Shown here: positions 37,852 through 45,768 of the stretch, piece after piece
Numbering within the stretch: the stretch's first letter is position 1
Layout of the letters: every line of letters begins with the position of its first letter
From: Shinella zoogloeoides
Lineage (GTDB): Bacteria; Pseudomonadota; Alphaproteobacteria; Rhizobiales; Rhizobiaceae
DNA: 64,000 nucleotides
Direction: 5' to 3'
Assembly: GCF_022682305.1 (NCBI RefSeq)
Contig: NZ_CP093528.1
Span: forward strand, 1,749,501 to 1,813,500
The notes under the pieces: generated by a model
What the model saw: the letters and a program-made list of their open reading frames with translations, nothing else
Database searches by the model: none
Told to the model about the DNA's origin: nothing
Made by a program: the position numbers and the translations under genes

Positions 37852-38574
37852 TCAGTTGTCGGTTACGATGGTCCCGCGCCCGCCGCCGGTCAATATTTCG
37901 GCGAAACCGCCTTTCTCGTGGATGGAGAAGACGATGATCGGAATGGAATTCTCCCGCGCCAGCGCAACGGCGGCGACGTCCATGACGGCAAGGCCCTTTT
38001 CCAGAATCTCGCTGTGCGTCAGGCGGTCGAAGCGGGTGGCGTTCGGGTCCTTCTTCGGGTCGGCGGAATAGATGCCGTCGACCTGCGTGCCCTTGAAGAT
38101 CGCCTCGGCGCCCATTTCGGCGGCGCGCAGCGCGGCGGCCGAGTCGGTCGTGAAGAACGGGTTGCCCGTGCCGCCGGCGAAGATCACCACGCGGCCGAGC
38201 GACAGGTGATAGAGCGTCGCACGCTGCGAGAAGCTCTCGCAGATTTCCGGCATGGCGATGGCCGAGAGCACGACCGTGTCGATGTCGAGCTTGCGCAGCG
38301 AGGTCGCCAGAGCCAGCGCGTTGATGACGGTCGCCAGCATGCCCATGTGGTCGCCGGTGACGCGGTCGCCGCCCTTGGAGGCGACGGCGACGCCGCGGAA
38401 GATGTTGCCGCCGCCGACGACGACGCCGACTTCGACGCCGAGCGCGCGGGCTTCGGCAATGTCGGAGGCGATGCGGTCGGCGACGGCAACGTCGATACCG
38501 AAGCCTTGCGATCCCATCAGCGCCTCACCGGAGGCTTTCAGCAGAACACGTTTGTAGATTGGCTTGGCAGTCAT
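37852..38574 (-). CDS. pyrH: Uridylate kinase
   Basis: Phosphorylates UMP to UDP (240 aa). Bacterial UMP-kinase (amino-acid kinase fold) strings: YKRVLLKASGEALMGSQGFG, VGVVVGGGNIFRG and VIFAGGTGNPFFTTDSAAAL. Start at 38574 (MTAKPIYKRV). It lies between tsf and frr, as in most bacteria. Confidence 0.97.
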   Translation of the reverse strand: MTAKPIYKRVLLKASGEALMGSQGFGIDVAVADRIASDIAEARALGVEVGVVVGGGNIFRGVAVASKGGDRVTGDHMGMLATVINALALATSLRKLDIDTVVLSAIAMPEICESFSQRATLYHLSLGRVVIFAGGTGNPFFTTDSAAALRAAEMGAEAIFKGTQVDGIYSADPKKDPNATRFDRLTHSEILEKGLAVMDVAAVALARENSIPIIVFSIHEKGGFAEILTGGGRGTIVTDN

Positions 38575-38707
38575 GGTCGCTCCTGAACTCGTGCGCCTGC
38601 TCGCCCGATCCGGCCGCCGGGCGAAAACCGGAGGACGGTTCCGCGCAGGGCAGCCTTGGCCGCAGAGAAATTTCGGGGCAGGCATTTCGGCAAGCCGGAT
38701 ACACGAA

Positions 38708-38733
38708 GGGCGCCGCGTTGTCACGCGGCGCCC
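38708..38733 (-). terminator. Hairpin downstream of tsf
   Basis: Perfect 10-bp stem GGGCGCCGCG / CGCGGCGCCC with a 6-nt loop, 28 bp after the tsf stop. The minus-strand flank is TTCGTG, so the U-tract is weak; it may attenuate transcription rather than stop it before pyrH. Confidence 0.6.
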
Positions 38734-38761
38734 TCACCTTTTCCCTAAGGGAATAGGAAAA

Positions 38762-39688
38762 TCAGCCCTTGGCGGCGGCGGCGACTTCAGCAGCGAAGTC
38801 CGACTCTTCCTTCTCGACGCCTTCGCCGAGCAGGAGGCGGGCCATGCCGGTGACTTCGATCGGCGCGCCGACGGTCTTTTCAGCTTCCTTGACGGCAGCG
38901 CCAACCGTGAGGTCGGGGTTCATGACGAAGGCCTGCGACAGCAGGGCGACTTCCTCGAAGAACTTGCGCATGCGGCCTTCGACCATCTTCTCGATGATGT
39001 TGTCCGGCTTGCCGGAAGCACGGGACTGCTCGATGAAGACGTTGCGCTCGCGTTCAGCGACGGCGGCGTCGACTTCTTCGGCGCGGATGGCGAGCGGAGC
39101 CGTTGCAGCAATGTGCATGGCGACCTGGCGGCCGATGGCGTTCAGGGCTTCCTTGTCGCCGGTCGACTTCAGCGCGACGAGGACGCCGAGCTTGCCGAGG
39201 CCGTCAGCGGCGGCATTGTGGATGTAGGTCGCGACGACGCCGTCTTCGACCGACAGGGCAGCCGAGCGGCGCAGGTTCATGTTCTCGCCGATGGTGGCGA
39301 CGGCGTCCTTGATGGTGTCGGTGACCGACTTGCCGGTTGCCGGGTAGATGGCGGCGCCAACGGCTTCAACGGTGCCGTCGGTGCCGAGAGCAACGTCGGC
39401 AACGCCGCGAACCATGCCCTGGAAGGCATCGTTGCGGGCGACGAAGTCGGTCTCGGAGTTGACTTCTACGACGACGGCCTTGGTGCCGGCGCTTGCAACG
39501 CCGATGAGGCCTTCGGCAGCCGTGCGGCCCGACTTCTTGTCGGCCTTGGCGATGCCCTTGGCGCGCAGCCAGTCGATTGCCGCTTCGATGTCGCCGTTGT
39601 TCTCAGCCAGCGCCTTCTTGCAGTCCATCATGCCTGCGCCGGACTTTTCGCGCAGTTCCTTCACCAGTGCAGCGGTGATTTCAGCCAT
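38762..39688 (-). CDS. tsf: Translation elongation factor Ts
   Basis: Nucleotide exchange factor for EF-Tu (308 aa). Strings: [36 protein letters not shown] and the core [16 protein letters not shown]. It follows rpsB with a 240-bp gap. Confidence 0.98.
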   Translation of the reverse strand: MAEITAALVKELREKSGAGMMDCKKALAENNGDIEAAIDWLRAKGIAKADKKSGRTAAEGLIGVASAGTKAVVVEVNSETDFVARNDAFQGMVRGVADVALGTDGTVEAVGAAIYPATGKSVTDTIKDAVATIGENMNLRRSAALSVEDGVVATYIHNAAADGLGKLGVLVALKSTGDKEALNAIGRQVAMHIAATAPLAIRAEEVDAAVAERERNVFIEQSRASGKPDNIIEKMVEGRMRKFFEEVALLSQAFVMNPDLTVGAAVKEAEKTVGAPIEVTGMARLLLGEGVEKEESDFAAEVAAAAKG

Positions 39689-39857
39689 TGTGAGCCTCTT
39701 GTCGGTTCTTGTTGCGTGCCGCCGGAAAACCTCGGCGAACTCAAGGTTTTGGGAACGAATGTACCCGGAAGTATGACAGGGTGATGAAGACCACCCCGGC
39801 CTGCCGCCTCAGCCGTGACCCCATGGGTCGCGGGCAGACAGGGTCTTCAAACGAGCC

Positions 39858-39918
39858 GAGGCCAGGGATCGTCTCTCTGGCCTCGACAAGATGGAAAAGC
39901 AGGAGCGAAGCTCGCTCC
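39858..39918 (-). terminator. Two hairpins between rpsB and tsf
   Basis: Just after the rpsB stop, GGAGCGA-AGC-TCGCTCC (39902-39918) is followed on the minus strand by TGCTTTTCC, terminator-like. A second perfect stem GAGGCCAG/CTGGCCTC (39858-39884) lies further downstream. They probably reduce readthrough into tsf; rpsB-tsf attenuation is known in other bacteria. Confidence 0.55.
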
Positions 39919-39928
39919 GACTTAGACC

Positions 39929-40690
39929 TTACGCTTCGCCTTCGAGAGCCGGCTCGACCGGAACTTCGGCGGAAGCGCCGAGGTCACGGCCCGAAGCGCC
40001 CTGCTGGCGCGCGATGCCGTCGATGGCGGCGCGGGCGATCAGGTCGCAGTAGAGCGAGATGGCGCGCGAGGCGTCGTCGTTGCCGGGGATCGGGAAGTCG
40101 ATCGGGTCCGGATCGCAGTTCGAGTCGATGATGGCGACGACCGGGATGCCGAGACGCTTGGCTTCCTGGATCGCGATCGATTCCTTGTTGGTGTCGATGA
40201 TGAACATCAGGTCCGGGGTGCCGCCCATGTCGCGGATACCGCCGAGAGCCTTTTCAAGCTTCTCGCGCTCGCGCTCGAGGGTCAGGCGTTCCTTCTTGGA
40301 ATAGCCGGAGCCTTCCGAGGAAAGGATCTCGTCGAGCTTGCGCAGGCGCTGGATCGAGTTGGAGATCGTCTTCCAGTTCGTCAGCATGCCGCCGAGCCAG
40401 CGCGAGTTGACGTAGTACTGGGCCGAACGCTTGGCAGCGTCAGCGATGATGTCGGAAGCCTGGCGCTTCGTGCCGACGAAGAGGACGCGGCCGCCGCCGG
40501 CTACCGTGTCGGACACGACCTGAAGGGCGCGCGACAGAAGCGGAACGGTCTGTGCTAGGTCGATGATGTGAACGTTGTTGCGGTCGCCGAAGATATACGG
40601 CTTCATCTTCGGGTTCCAGCGGTGGGTCTGGTGGCCGAAGTGAACGCCGGCTTCCAGAAGCTGGCGCATAGAGAAATCGGGCAATGCCAT
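39929..40690 (-). CDS. rpsB: 30S ribosomal protein S2
   Basis: 253 aa. Strings: [38 protein letters not shown] and [21 protein letters not shown]2 binds the small-subunit platform. It is the first gene of the rpsB-tsf-pyrH-frr-uppS-cdsA-rseP-bamA-lpx series. Confidence 0.98.
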   Translation of the reverse strand: MALPDFSMRQLLEAGVHFGHQTHRWNPKMKPYIFGDRNNVHIIDLAQTVPLLSRALQVVSDTVAGGGRVLFVGTKRQASDIIADAAKRSAQYYVNSRWLGGMLTNWKTISNSIQRLRKLDEILSSEGSGYSKKERLTLEREREKLEKALGGIRDMGGTPDLMFIIDTNKESIAIQEAKRLGIPVVAIIDSNCDPDPIDFPIPGNDDASRAISLYCDLIARAAIDGIARQQGASGRDLGASAEVPVEPALEGEA

Positions 40691-40866
40691 GCCTAGTTAT
40701 CCTTTTCCGGTTGAACCTCCGCAAGGCGAACAGCACTTCCTTCGGAAATGCCACCGGCGGAACAGCCCGGATTTCTCCCGGACGATCCCATGCCTCACGT
40801 GTGGAATGAGCGGCCCTTTAACCGCAGTTTCCCGGCAAATCAAGGGCAAATGGGTAAAAAAGTGCC
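40691..40866 (-). promoter_or_regulatory. rpsB promoter and leader region
   Basis: 176 bp between the DUF3108 gene and rpsB. A possible promoter on the minus strand is TTGATT, 17 bp, TAAAGG near 40820-40850, leaving a leader of more than 100 nt before the ATG. A long leader fits the S2 autoregulation known in other bacteria, but I identify no specific structure. Confidence 0.35.
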
Positions 40867-41694
40867 TTACTTGCACTCCGACTGCTTGAGCAGCTCCAGC
40901 TTGGCGAGCTTGCCGCTCAGCACGAAATCGCCATAGTCCATGGTGAGATCCCGGGTGATGCCGTTCTCGTAAAGCTTGAAGGACATGCGGTAGACCGGCA
41001 GCGCATCGCCCTCGCCCGCATCGTTGTAATAGGCGATGGAGACCGGCCAGAAGCCCTGCCTGGCGAAATCGCCCGCCTTGTCGGCATCCACGTCGCCGGC
41101 CTTCGGCATCTCCTTCTTGCCGACGACGGTCGTCGTCATCAGTGTCTTGTCGCCCGAATCCGAGCCGTCGAAGATGCGCGATTCGAAGAAGCGCTCGCCC
41201 TTTTTGGCACGCGCGATGACTTCCAGCATATGCTCGGTCGGAAAGCGGCTCGCCGCCAGTTCCACCTTCCGCGTGTCCGGCGAGGTCAGGTCGACGCTGA
41301 CGCCCTCCTTGCCCTCATGGGCGGAGCCGCGCACTTCCTTGTCGAGCTTCTCGTCGGTGAAGGAACGGGTGAGGAAGCGGAAATTGCCGTTCTTCAGGTC
41401 CTCGTAGGTCGTCGTCTGCTGGTCGGTCAGCTTCGTTTCCTCGCCGGTATTGACCTGCGTCACGAAGCGGAAGCTCACCGTATAGCCGTCACAGGGGCTG
41501 CCGTTGAACTCGTAGACCATGCGGCCATACATGCCGGCGATGCCGGAACGTTCGCTCGCATCCTTGAGCTTGAGGTCATAGACGGCGCGGTGCGGCGCAA
41601 GCCCGCTCGCCGGGTTGGCAAAAGCGCTGGTAACGCCGCTGCCGGCGAAGCATGCCCCGGCCAGAAGGGCCGCGACAAAGGCTGAACGAAACAT
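40867..41694 (-). CDS. DUF3108 domain-containing exported protein
   Basis: A 275-aa protein with a signal peptide (MFRSAFVAALLAGACFAGSG) and family strings APHRAVYDLKLKDASERSGI, ARKGERFFE-like KKGERFFESRIFDGSD and the C-terminal LTMDYGDFVLSGKLAKLELL. It is a predicted periplasmic EipB-like beta protein, which in related alphaproteobacteria affects envelope integrity; that link is from memory. Start at 41694 gives the signal peptide. Confidence 0.8.
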   Translation of the reverse strand: MFRSAFVAALLAGACFAGSGVTSAFANPASGLAPHRAVYDLKLKDASERSGIAGMYGRMVYEFNGSPCDGYTVSFRFVTQVNTGEETKLTDQQTTTYEDLKNGNFRFLTRSFTDEKLDKEVRGSAHEGKEGVSVDLTSPDTRKVELAASRFPTEHMLEVIARAKKGERFFESRIFDGSDSGDKTLMTTTVVGKKEMPKAGDVDADKAGDFARQGFWPVSIAYYNDAGEGDALPVYRMSFKLYENGITRDLTMDYGDFVLSGKLAKLELLKQSECK

Positions 41695-41812
41695 CCGTTT
41701 CCTCCTGTTGAATCCGGTGGCGATGTTATATGAACTCTTTCGGCAAAAGCGAGGCAATATCCGCGCGTTGCCGCATTCATTTCCAATCGTGCAGCCGAGC
41801 ATGGAGACCGCA

Positions 41813-42277
41813 ATGTCCGCTGAAATCGAAAAACGCGTCAAGGAACTGGGCTACGACATTCCCGTTGCGGCGGCACCCGCGGCAAATTACGTGCCCTTCG
41901 TGATCAGCGGCAACATGCTTCATATTTCCGGCCAGCTGCCGATGCAGGACGGAAAGCTCGCCTATACCGGCCATCTCGGTACGAATGTCGACGTCGCCGG
42001 CGGCCAGAAGGCGGCGGAACTGTGCGCCCTCGGCCTCCTCGCACAGGCCAAGGCCGCGCTCGGCGATCTCTCCCGCATCAAGCGCATCGTCAAGATCAAC
42101 GGCTTTGTCGCCTCCGCGCCCGATTTCGTCGAACAGCACCTCGTCCTCAACGGCGCGTCGAATTTCCTCGTCGGTGCGCTGGGCGACGCCGGCAAGCATG
42201 CCCGCGCCGCTGTCGGCATGGCCTCGCTCCCGCTCAACGCCGCCGTCGAGATCGACGCCATCATGGAAATCGCCTGA
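41813..42277 (+). CDS. RidA family protein
   Basis: A 154-aa YjgF/RidA-type protein: YVPFVISGNMLHISGQLPM at the N-terminal side, KRIVKINGFVASAPDF, and the C-terminal RAAVGMASLPLNAAVEIDAI. RidA enzymes deaminate reactive enamines. It belongs to the YjgF-like-2 subgroup by length. ATG 41813 is chosen; ATG 41801 would add four residues. Its stop overlaps the next start by one base (TGATG). Confidence 0.9.
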   Translation: MSAEIEKRVKELGYDIPVAAAPAANYVPFVISGNMLHISGQLPMQDGKLAYTGHLGTNVDVAGGQKAAELCALGLLAQAKAALGDLSRIKRIVKINGFVASAPDFVEQHLVLNGASNFLVGALGDAGKHARAAVGMASLPLNAAVEIDAIMEIA

Positions 42278-43002
42278 TGCACAAGTTCAACTGGCTGACC
42301 GAGCGGCCGATCGCCCATCGCGGCTATCACGACCTCAACCGGGCCGTCTGGGAAAACACGCTCTCCGCCTTCGCCCGCGCGGCCGATGCAGGCTTTGCCA
42401 TCGAATGCGACCTGCAATATGCGGCCGACGCCATTCCGGTCGTCTTCCATGACGATAACCTGAAGCGCCTGTGCGGCATCGAGGGGGACGTGCGCCAGCG
42501 CACCGCCGCCGAACTCGGCCTCCTGACCATCGGCGGCACGGCGGACCGCATCCCGACGCTCCGCCAGCTTCTCGATCTCGTGAAGGGCCGCGTGCCGCTC
42601 GTGCTGGAACTGAAGGGCCGCAAGGATGACGACGATGGTTTCGCCATGGCAGTGCTCGACGCCATCGAAAGCTACGAAGGCCCCATCGCACTGATGAGCT
42701 TCGACCATTGGCTTCTGAAGGACCTCAAGGAAATCGGCACCAGCCGCCCCGTCGGCCTCACGGCGGAAGGCGCACGCCCGGAAAATTTCGCCGTTCACGA
42801 GGAGGCGATGCAGCTCGGCCTCGACTTCGTTTCCTATTATTACGGCCATCTGCCGAATACCTTCATCAGCCGCCAGCGCGATCTCGGCAAGCAGGTCATC
42901 ACCTGGACCGTCCGCGACGACGAGGCGCGCACGATCACGGCCAACAACGCGGACCAGATGACCTTCGAGGGCTTCGATCCCCGCGAGCCGTTGACTGCCT
43001 GA
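42277..43002 (+). CDS. Glycerophosphodiester phosphodiesterase family protein
   Basis: A 241-aa GDPD-type TIM barrel: PIAHRGYHDLNRAVWENTLS (catalytic HRG, ENT), GFAIECDLQYAADAIPVVFH (metal-binding E-x-D and H), VLELKGR and VITWTVRDDEA. No signal peptide, so cytoplasmic. It hydrolyses glycerophosphodiesters to glycerol-3-phosphate. It is coupled to ridA upstream and lies 4 bp from the DUF482 gene. Confidence 0.92.
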   Translation: MHKFNWLTERPIAHRGYHDLNRAVWENTLSAFARAADAGFAIECDLQYAADAIPVVFHDDNLKRLCGIEGDVRQRTAAELGLLTIGGTADRIPTLRQLLDLVKGRVPLVLELKGRKDDDDGFAMAVLDAIESYEGPIALMSFDHWLLKDLKEIGTSRPVGLTAEGARPENFAVHEEAMQLGLDFVSYYYGHLPNTFISRQRDLGKQVITWTVRDDEARTITANNADQMTFEGFDPREPLTA

Positions 43003-43006
43003 CGAG

Positions 43007-44191
43007 ATGGCGGAGGCGGTGCGCATCCGTATCGAAACGAGCTTCGCCGATATTCCGGCGGAGGATTGGGGGCGCCTTGCCGGCGCCTCCCGGGACGATG
43101 CCGAAACGCCCTATAACCCCTTCATCAGCCACGCCTTTCTCTCCTCGCTAGAGGAATCGGGCTGCGCCATCGCCGAGACCGGCTGGCTCGGCCAGCACCT
43201 GCTGCTCGAGGACGAGGACGGCGGCCTGCTCGGCGCCCTGCCCGCCTACCTCAAGAACCACAGCCAGGGCGAATATGTCTTCGACCACAGCTGGGCCGAC
43301 GCCTTCGAACGTGCCGGCGGGCGCTATTATCCGAAGCTGCAGGCTTCCATTCCCTTCACGCCCGCGACCGGCCCGCGCCTCCTGCACCGTATCGGCCAGC
43401 CCGTCATCGAAACGCAGGCCGGACTTGCCGAAGGCTTCAAGGAGCTGTGCCGCCGGCACGGCGCATCCTCCGCCCATGCGACCTTCGTGCCGGAGGCGGA
43501 AATGCCGGTCTTCGAGGCCGCCGGCTACCTGCACCGCACGGACCAGCAGTTCCACTTCCTCAATGCCGGCTACGGCACGCACGACGATTTTCTCGAAACA
43601 CTCGCTTCGCGAAAGCGCAAGGCGCTGAAGAAGGAGCGCCGGGCGGCGCTGGAGCACAGCATTGAAATCGACTGGCTGACCGGCAGGGACCTGACGGAAT
43701 CCGTCTGGGACCAGTTCTTCACCTTCTACATGGACACCGGCGGCCGCAAATGGGGCCGGCCCTATCTCAACCGCACATTCTATAGCCTGATCGGCGAGCG
43801 CATGGCCGACGACATCCTGCTCGTCATGGCCAGACGCGAGGGCCGTTACATCGCCGGCGCGATCAACTTCATCGGCGGCGACACGCTCTTCGGCCGCCAC
43901 TGGGGTTGCATCGAGGACCATCCGTTCCTGCATTTCGAGGTCTGCTATCATCAGGCCATCGATTTCGCCATCGACAAGGGCCTTGCCCGCGTCGAGGCCG
44001 GGGCGCAGGGGGAACACAAGCTCGCACGCGGCTACCTGCCCGTCACCACCCATTCCGCCCATTACATCGCCCATGCCGGCCTGCGCCGCGCCGTCGCCGA
44101 CTATCTCGAGCGCGAGCGCCGCGACGTGGAGGAAATGGGTGAATACCTTGCCGACCATGGCCCCTTCCGCCGTGGCGAACACCAGGACTGA
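43007..44191 (+). CDS. DUF482 family GNAT-like acyltransferase (peptidogalycan biosynthesis annotation)
   Basis: A 394-aa protein of the FemAB/GNAT-related DUF482 family: YNPFISHAFLSSLEESGCA, QHLLLEDEDGGLLGALPAYL, the central FLETLASRKRKALKKERR and the C-terminal GLARVEAGAQGEHKLARGY, HYIAHAGLRRAV. The biochemical role is unknown; it probably transfers an acyl or aminoacyl group. It lies in the ridA-GDPD-DUF482-HIT run with gaps of at most 17 bp. Confidence 0.88.
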   Translation: MAEAVRIRIETSFADIPAEDWGRLAGASRDDAETPYNPFISHAFLSSLEESGCAIAETGWLGQHLLLEDEDGGLLGALPAYLKNHSQGEYVFDHSWADAFERAGGRYYPKLQASIPFTPATGPRLLHRIGQPVIETQAGLAEGFKELCRRHGASSAHATFVPEAEMPVFEAAGYLHRTDQQFHFLNAGYGTHDDFLETLASRKRKALKKERRAALEHSIEIDWLTGRDLTESVWDQFFTFYMDTGGRKWGRPYLNRTFYSLIGERMADDILLVMARREGRYIAGAINFIGGDTLFGRHWGCIEDHPFLHFEVCYHQAIDFAIDKGLARVEAGAQGEHKLARGYLPVTTHSAHYIAHAGLRRAVADYLERERRDVEEMGEYLADHGPFRRGEHQD

Positions 44192-44208
44192 AACACCGGG
44201 AGACCCGC

Positions 44209-44631
44209 ATGACCGCCTACGACACCAACAATATCTTCGCCAAAATCCTGCGTGGCGAAATTCCCTCGCACCGCGTCTACGAGGACGAGCACGCCGTCGC
44301 CTTCATGGATGTGATGCCACAGGCGAACGGCCATACGCTGGTCATCCCGAAGGCTCCCTCGCGCAACATCCTCGATGCCGACCCGCAGACGCTCGCCAGC
44401 CTCATGCCGGTCGTGCAGAAGGTGGCGGTCGCCGCCAAGGAAGCCTTCGAGGCCGATGGCGTCACCGTTATCCAGTTCAACGAGCCGGCCGCCGGCCAGA
44501 CCGTCTACCACCTGCATTTCCACGTCATCCCGCGCGTCGAGGGACTACCGCTGAAGCCGCATTCCGGTACGATGGAGGATCAGGGCGTGCTTGCCGCCAA
44601 TGCGGAAAAGCTGCGCAAGGCGCTCAGCTAG
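44209..44631 (+). CDS. HIT family hydrolase
   Basis: A 140-aa histidine-triad protein: IFAKILRGEIPSHRVYEDEH, MDVMPQANGHTLVIPKAPS and the catalytic HLHFHVIPR (H-x-H-x-H). Likely a nucleoside phosphoramidase or dinucleotide hydrolase. Its end overlaps the convergent azlD 3' end by 8 bp. Confidence 0.93.
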   Translation: MTAYDTNNIFAKILRGEIPSHRVYEDEHAVAFMDVMPQANGHTLVIPKAPSRNILDADPQTLASLMPVVQKVAVAAKEAFEADGVTVIQFNEPAAGQTVYHLHFHVIPRVEGLPLKPHSGTMEDQGVLAANAEKLRKALS

Positions 44632-44971
44632 CGCCGAGAATGGCAAGCCCCGCGGCCAGGAACCCCATGGCCGCGGCGATGCCGAGGATTTGCCGGAAGC
44701 GTCCACCGAGAAAGAAACAGAGCGCGCCGAAGATGACCGCCCCGAGCCTCAGCCAGAGCGGCGAGGCTTCCAGCGTTCCCGTTGGAAAGAAGATCATCTT
44801 GGCGATGACTGCCGCCACCAGCGCCGTGGCGACGGCCCTCACCCAGTTCAACAGTTCGGACCGCTCGTCTATGCGGTTGCCGGCAAGCACGCCCGCCCAG
44901 CGCCAGAGATCCGTCGCCAGCCAGCCGGCGACGGCGATATAGATATAGGGCCAGAGGCCATCGAAACTCAT
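44624..44971 (-). CDS. azlD: AzlD family membrane protein
   Basis: A 115-aa small integral membrane protein with three to four hydrophobic segments: YIYIAVAGWLATDLWRWAGV, VRAVATALVAAVIAKMIFF and LGAVIFGALCFFLGGRF. It is the small partner of AzlC in branched-chain amino acid export. Its start overlaps the azlC stop by 4 bp. Substrate is inferred from the family. Confidence 0.85.
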   Translation of the reverse strand: MSFDGLWPYIYIAVAGWLATDLWRWAGVLAGNRIDERSELLNWVRAVATALVAAVIAKMIFFPTGTLEASPLWLRLGAVIFGALCFFLGGRFRQILGIAAAMGFLAAGLAILGAS

Positions 44972-45702
44972 CGGCGCGCCTCCCGCAAGCGCAAGACGCG
45001 CTCACCCCACCAGGCCAATGTGCCGCCGATCACGCCGGCCAGAAGAATATCGTATTGCGGCGCGATCACCGCGAAGAGCCAGCCGAGCGCAAGCCCGATG
45101 CCGAGCGCGAAATAGATCACGCGATGACGGGCGGAAATCCAGATCGAGGTGAGGAAGTAGACCGGCGTCAGGAAGAACAGGCAGCCCGAGACGATCGGCG
45201 GAAACTCCGAGACCGCGCCATAGACAAGACCGACGAGCGCGATGTTGATACTCGTCAGCGTGATGCCGAAACCGGCAAAGAAGGCGACGCGCCCATGGCG
45301 CGGCACGTCCCGCACTCGCTCCATGGCAAAGACCCAGGCGGTGATGGCGACGAAATGCGAGATGACCAGCAGCAGCCAGGTCGGCGTACGCCGGTCGCGG
45401 ATTTCCGGCACCAGCGCCGCGACCATCGGCATCATGCGCACGGAGGAAAGCGTCACCGCGATGAAGGCGGCGGCGATATGCGCGCCCGACAGCATGGAGC
45501 CGACGAGGATCACCTTGGCCGGCAGCGCCCAGACGATACCCGTCATGAACATGACCTGCCCGACAGGAATCCTGGCCTCCGCCGTGAAGGCGGCGAAACC
45601 GACGAAGGAGAGCATCAGGATGATGGCCGGCAGGCTGAAAAGGCCGCGCATGCCGAGAAGGAACCAATGAATCTGCGAATGGGGTTCCGGCTCGGCGGTC
45701 AT
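44968..45702 (-). CDS. azlC: AzlC family transporter permease
   Basis: A 244-aa multi-span membrane protein: LPAIILMLSFVGFAAFTAEA, GQVMFMTGIVWALPAKVILV and the C-terminal VIAPQYDILLAGVIGGTLAW. With AzlD it exports branched-chain amino acids or related compounds. ATG 45702 has AAGAGA upstream; an in-frame TTG at 45720 lies in the clpA terminator T-tract and is unlikely. Confidence 0.87.
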   Translation of the reverse strand: MTAEPEPHSQIHWFLLGMRGLFSLPAIILMLSFVGFAAFTAEARIPVGQVMFMTGIVWALPAKVILVGSMLSGAHIAAAFIAVTLSSVRMMPMVAALVPEIRDRRTPTWLLLVISHFVAITAWVFAMERVRDVPRHGRVAFFAGFGITLTSINIALVGLVYGAVSEFPPIVSGCLFFLTPVYFLTSIWISARHRVIYFALGIGLALGWLFAVIAPQYDILLAGVIGGTLAWWGERVLRLREARR

Positions 45703-45718
45703 GAAAGTCTCTTGCGAC

Positions 45719-45748
45719 AAAAGAAAGCCGGGCAGTCTCCTGCCCGGC
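45719..45748 (-). terminator. Intrinsic terminator of clpA
   Basis: On the minus strand a perfect stem GCCGGGCAG-GAGA-CTGCCCGGC is followed by TTTCTTTT, 20 bp after the clpA stop. Confidence 0.9.
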
Positions 45749-45768
45749 CGGTATGATGCGTAAAGCCG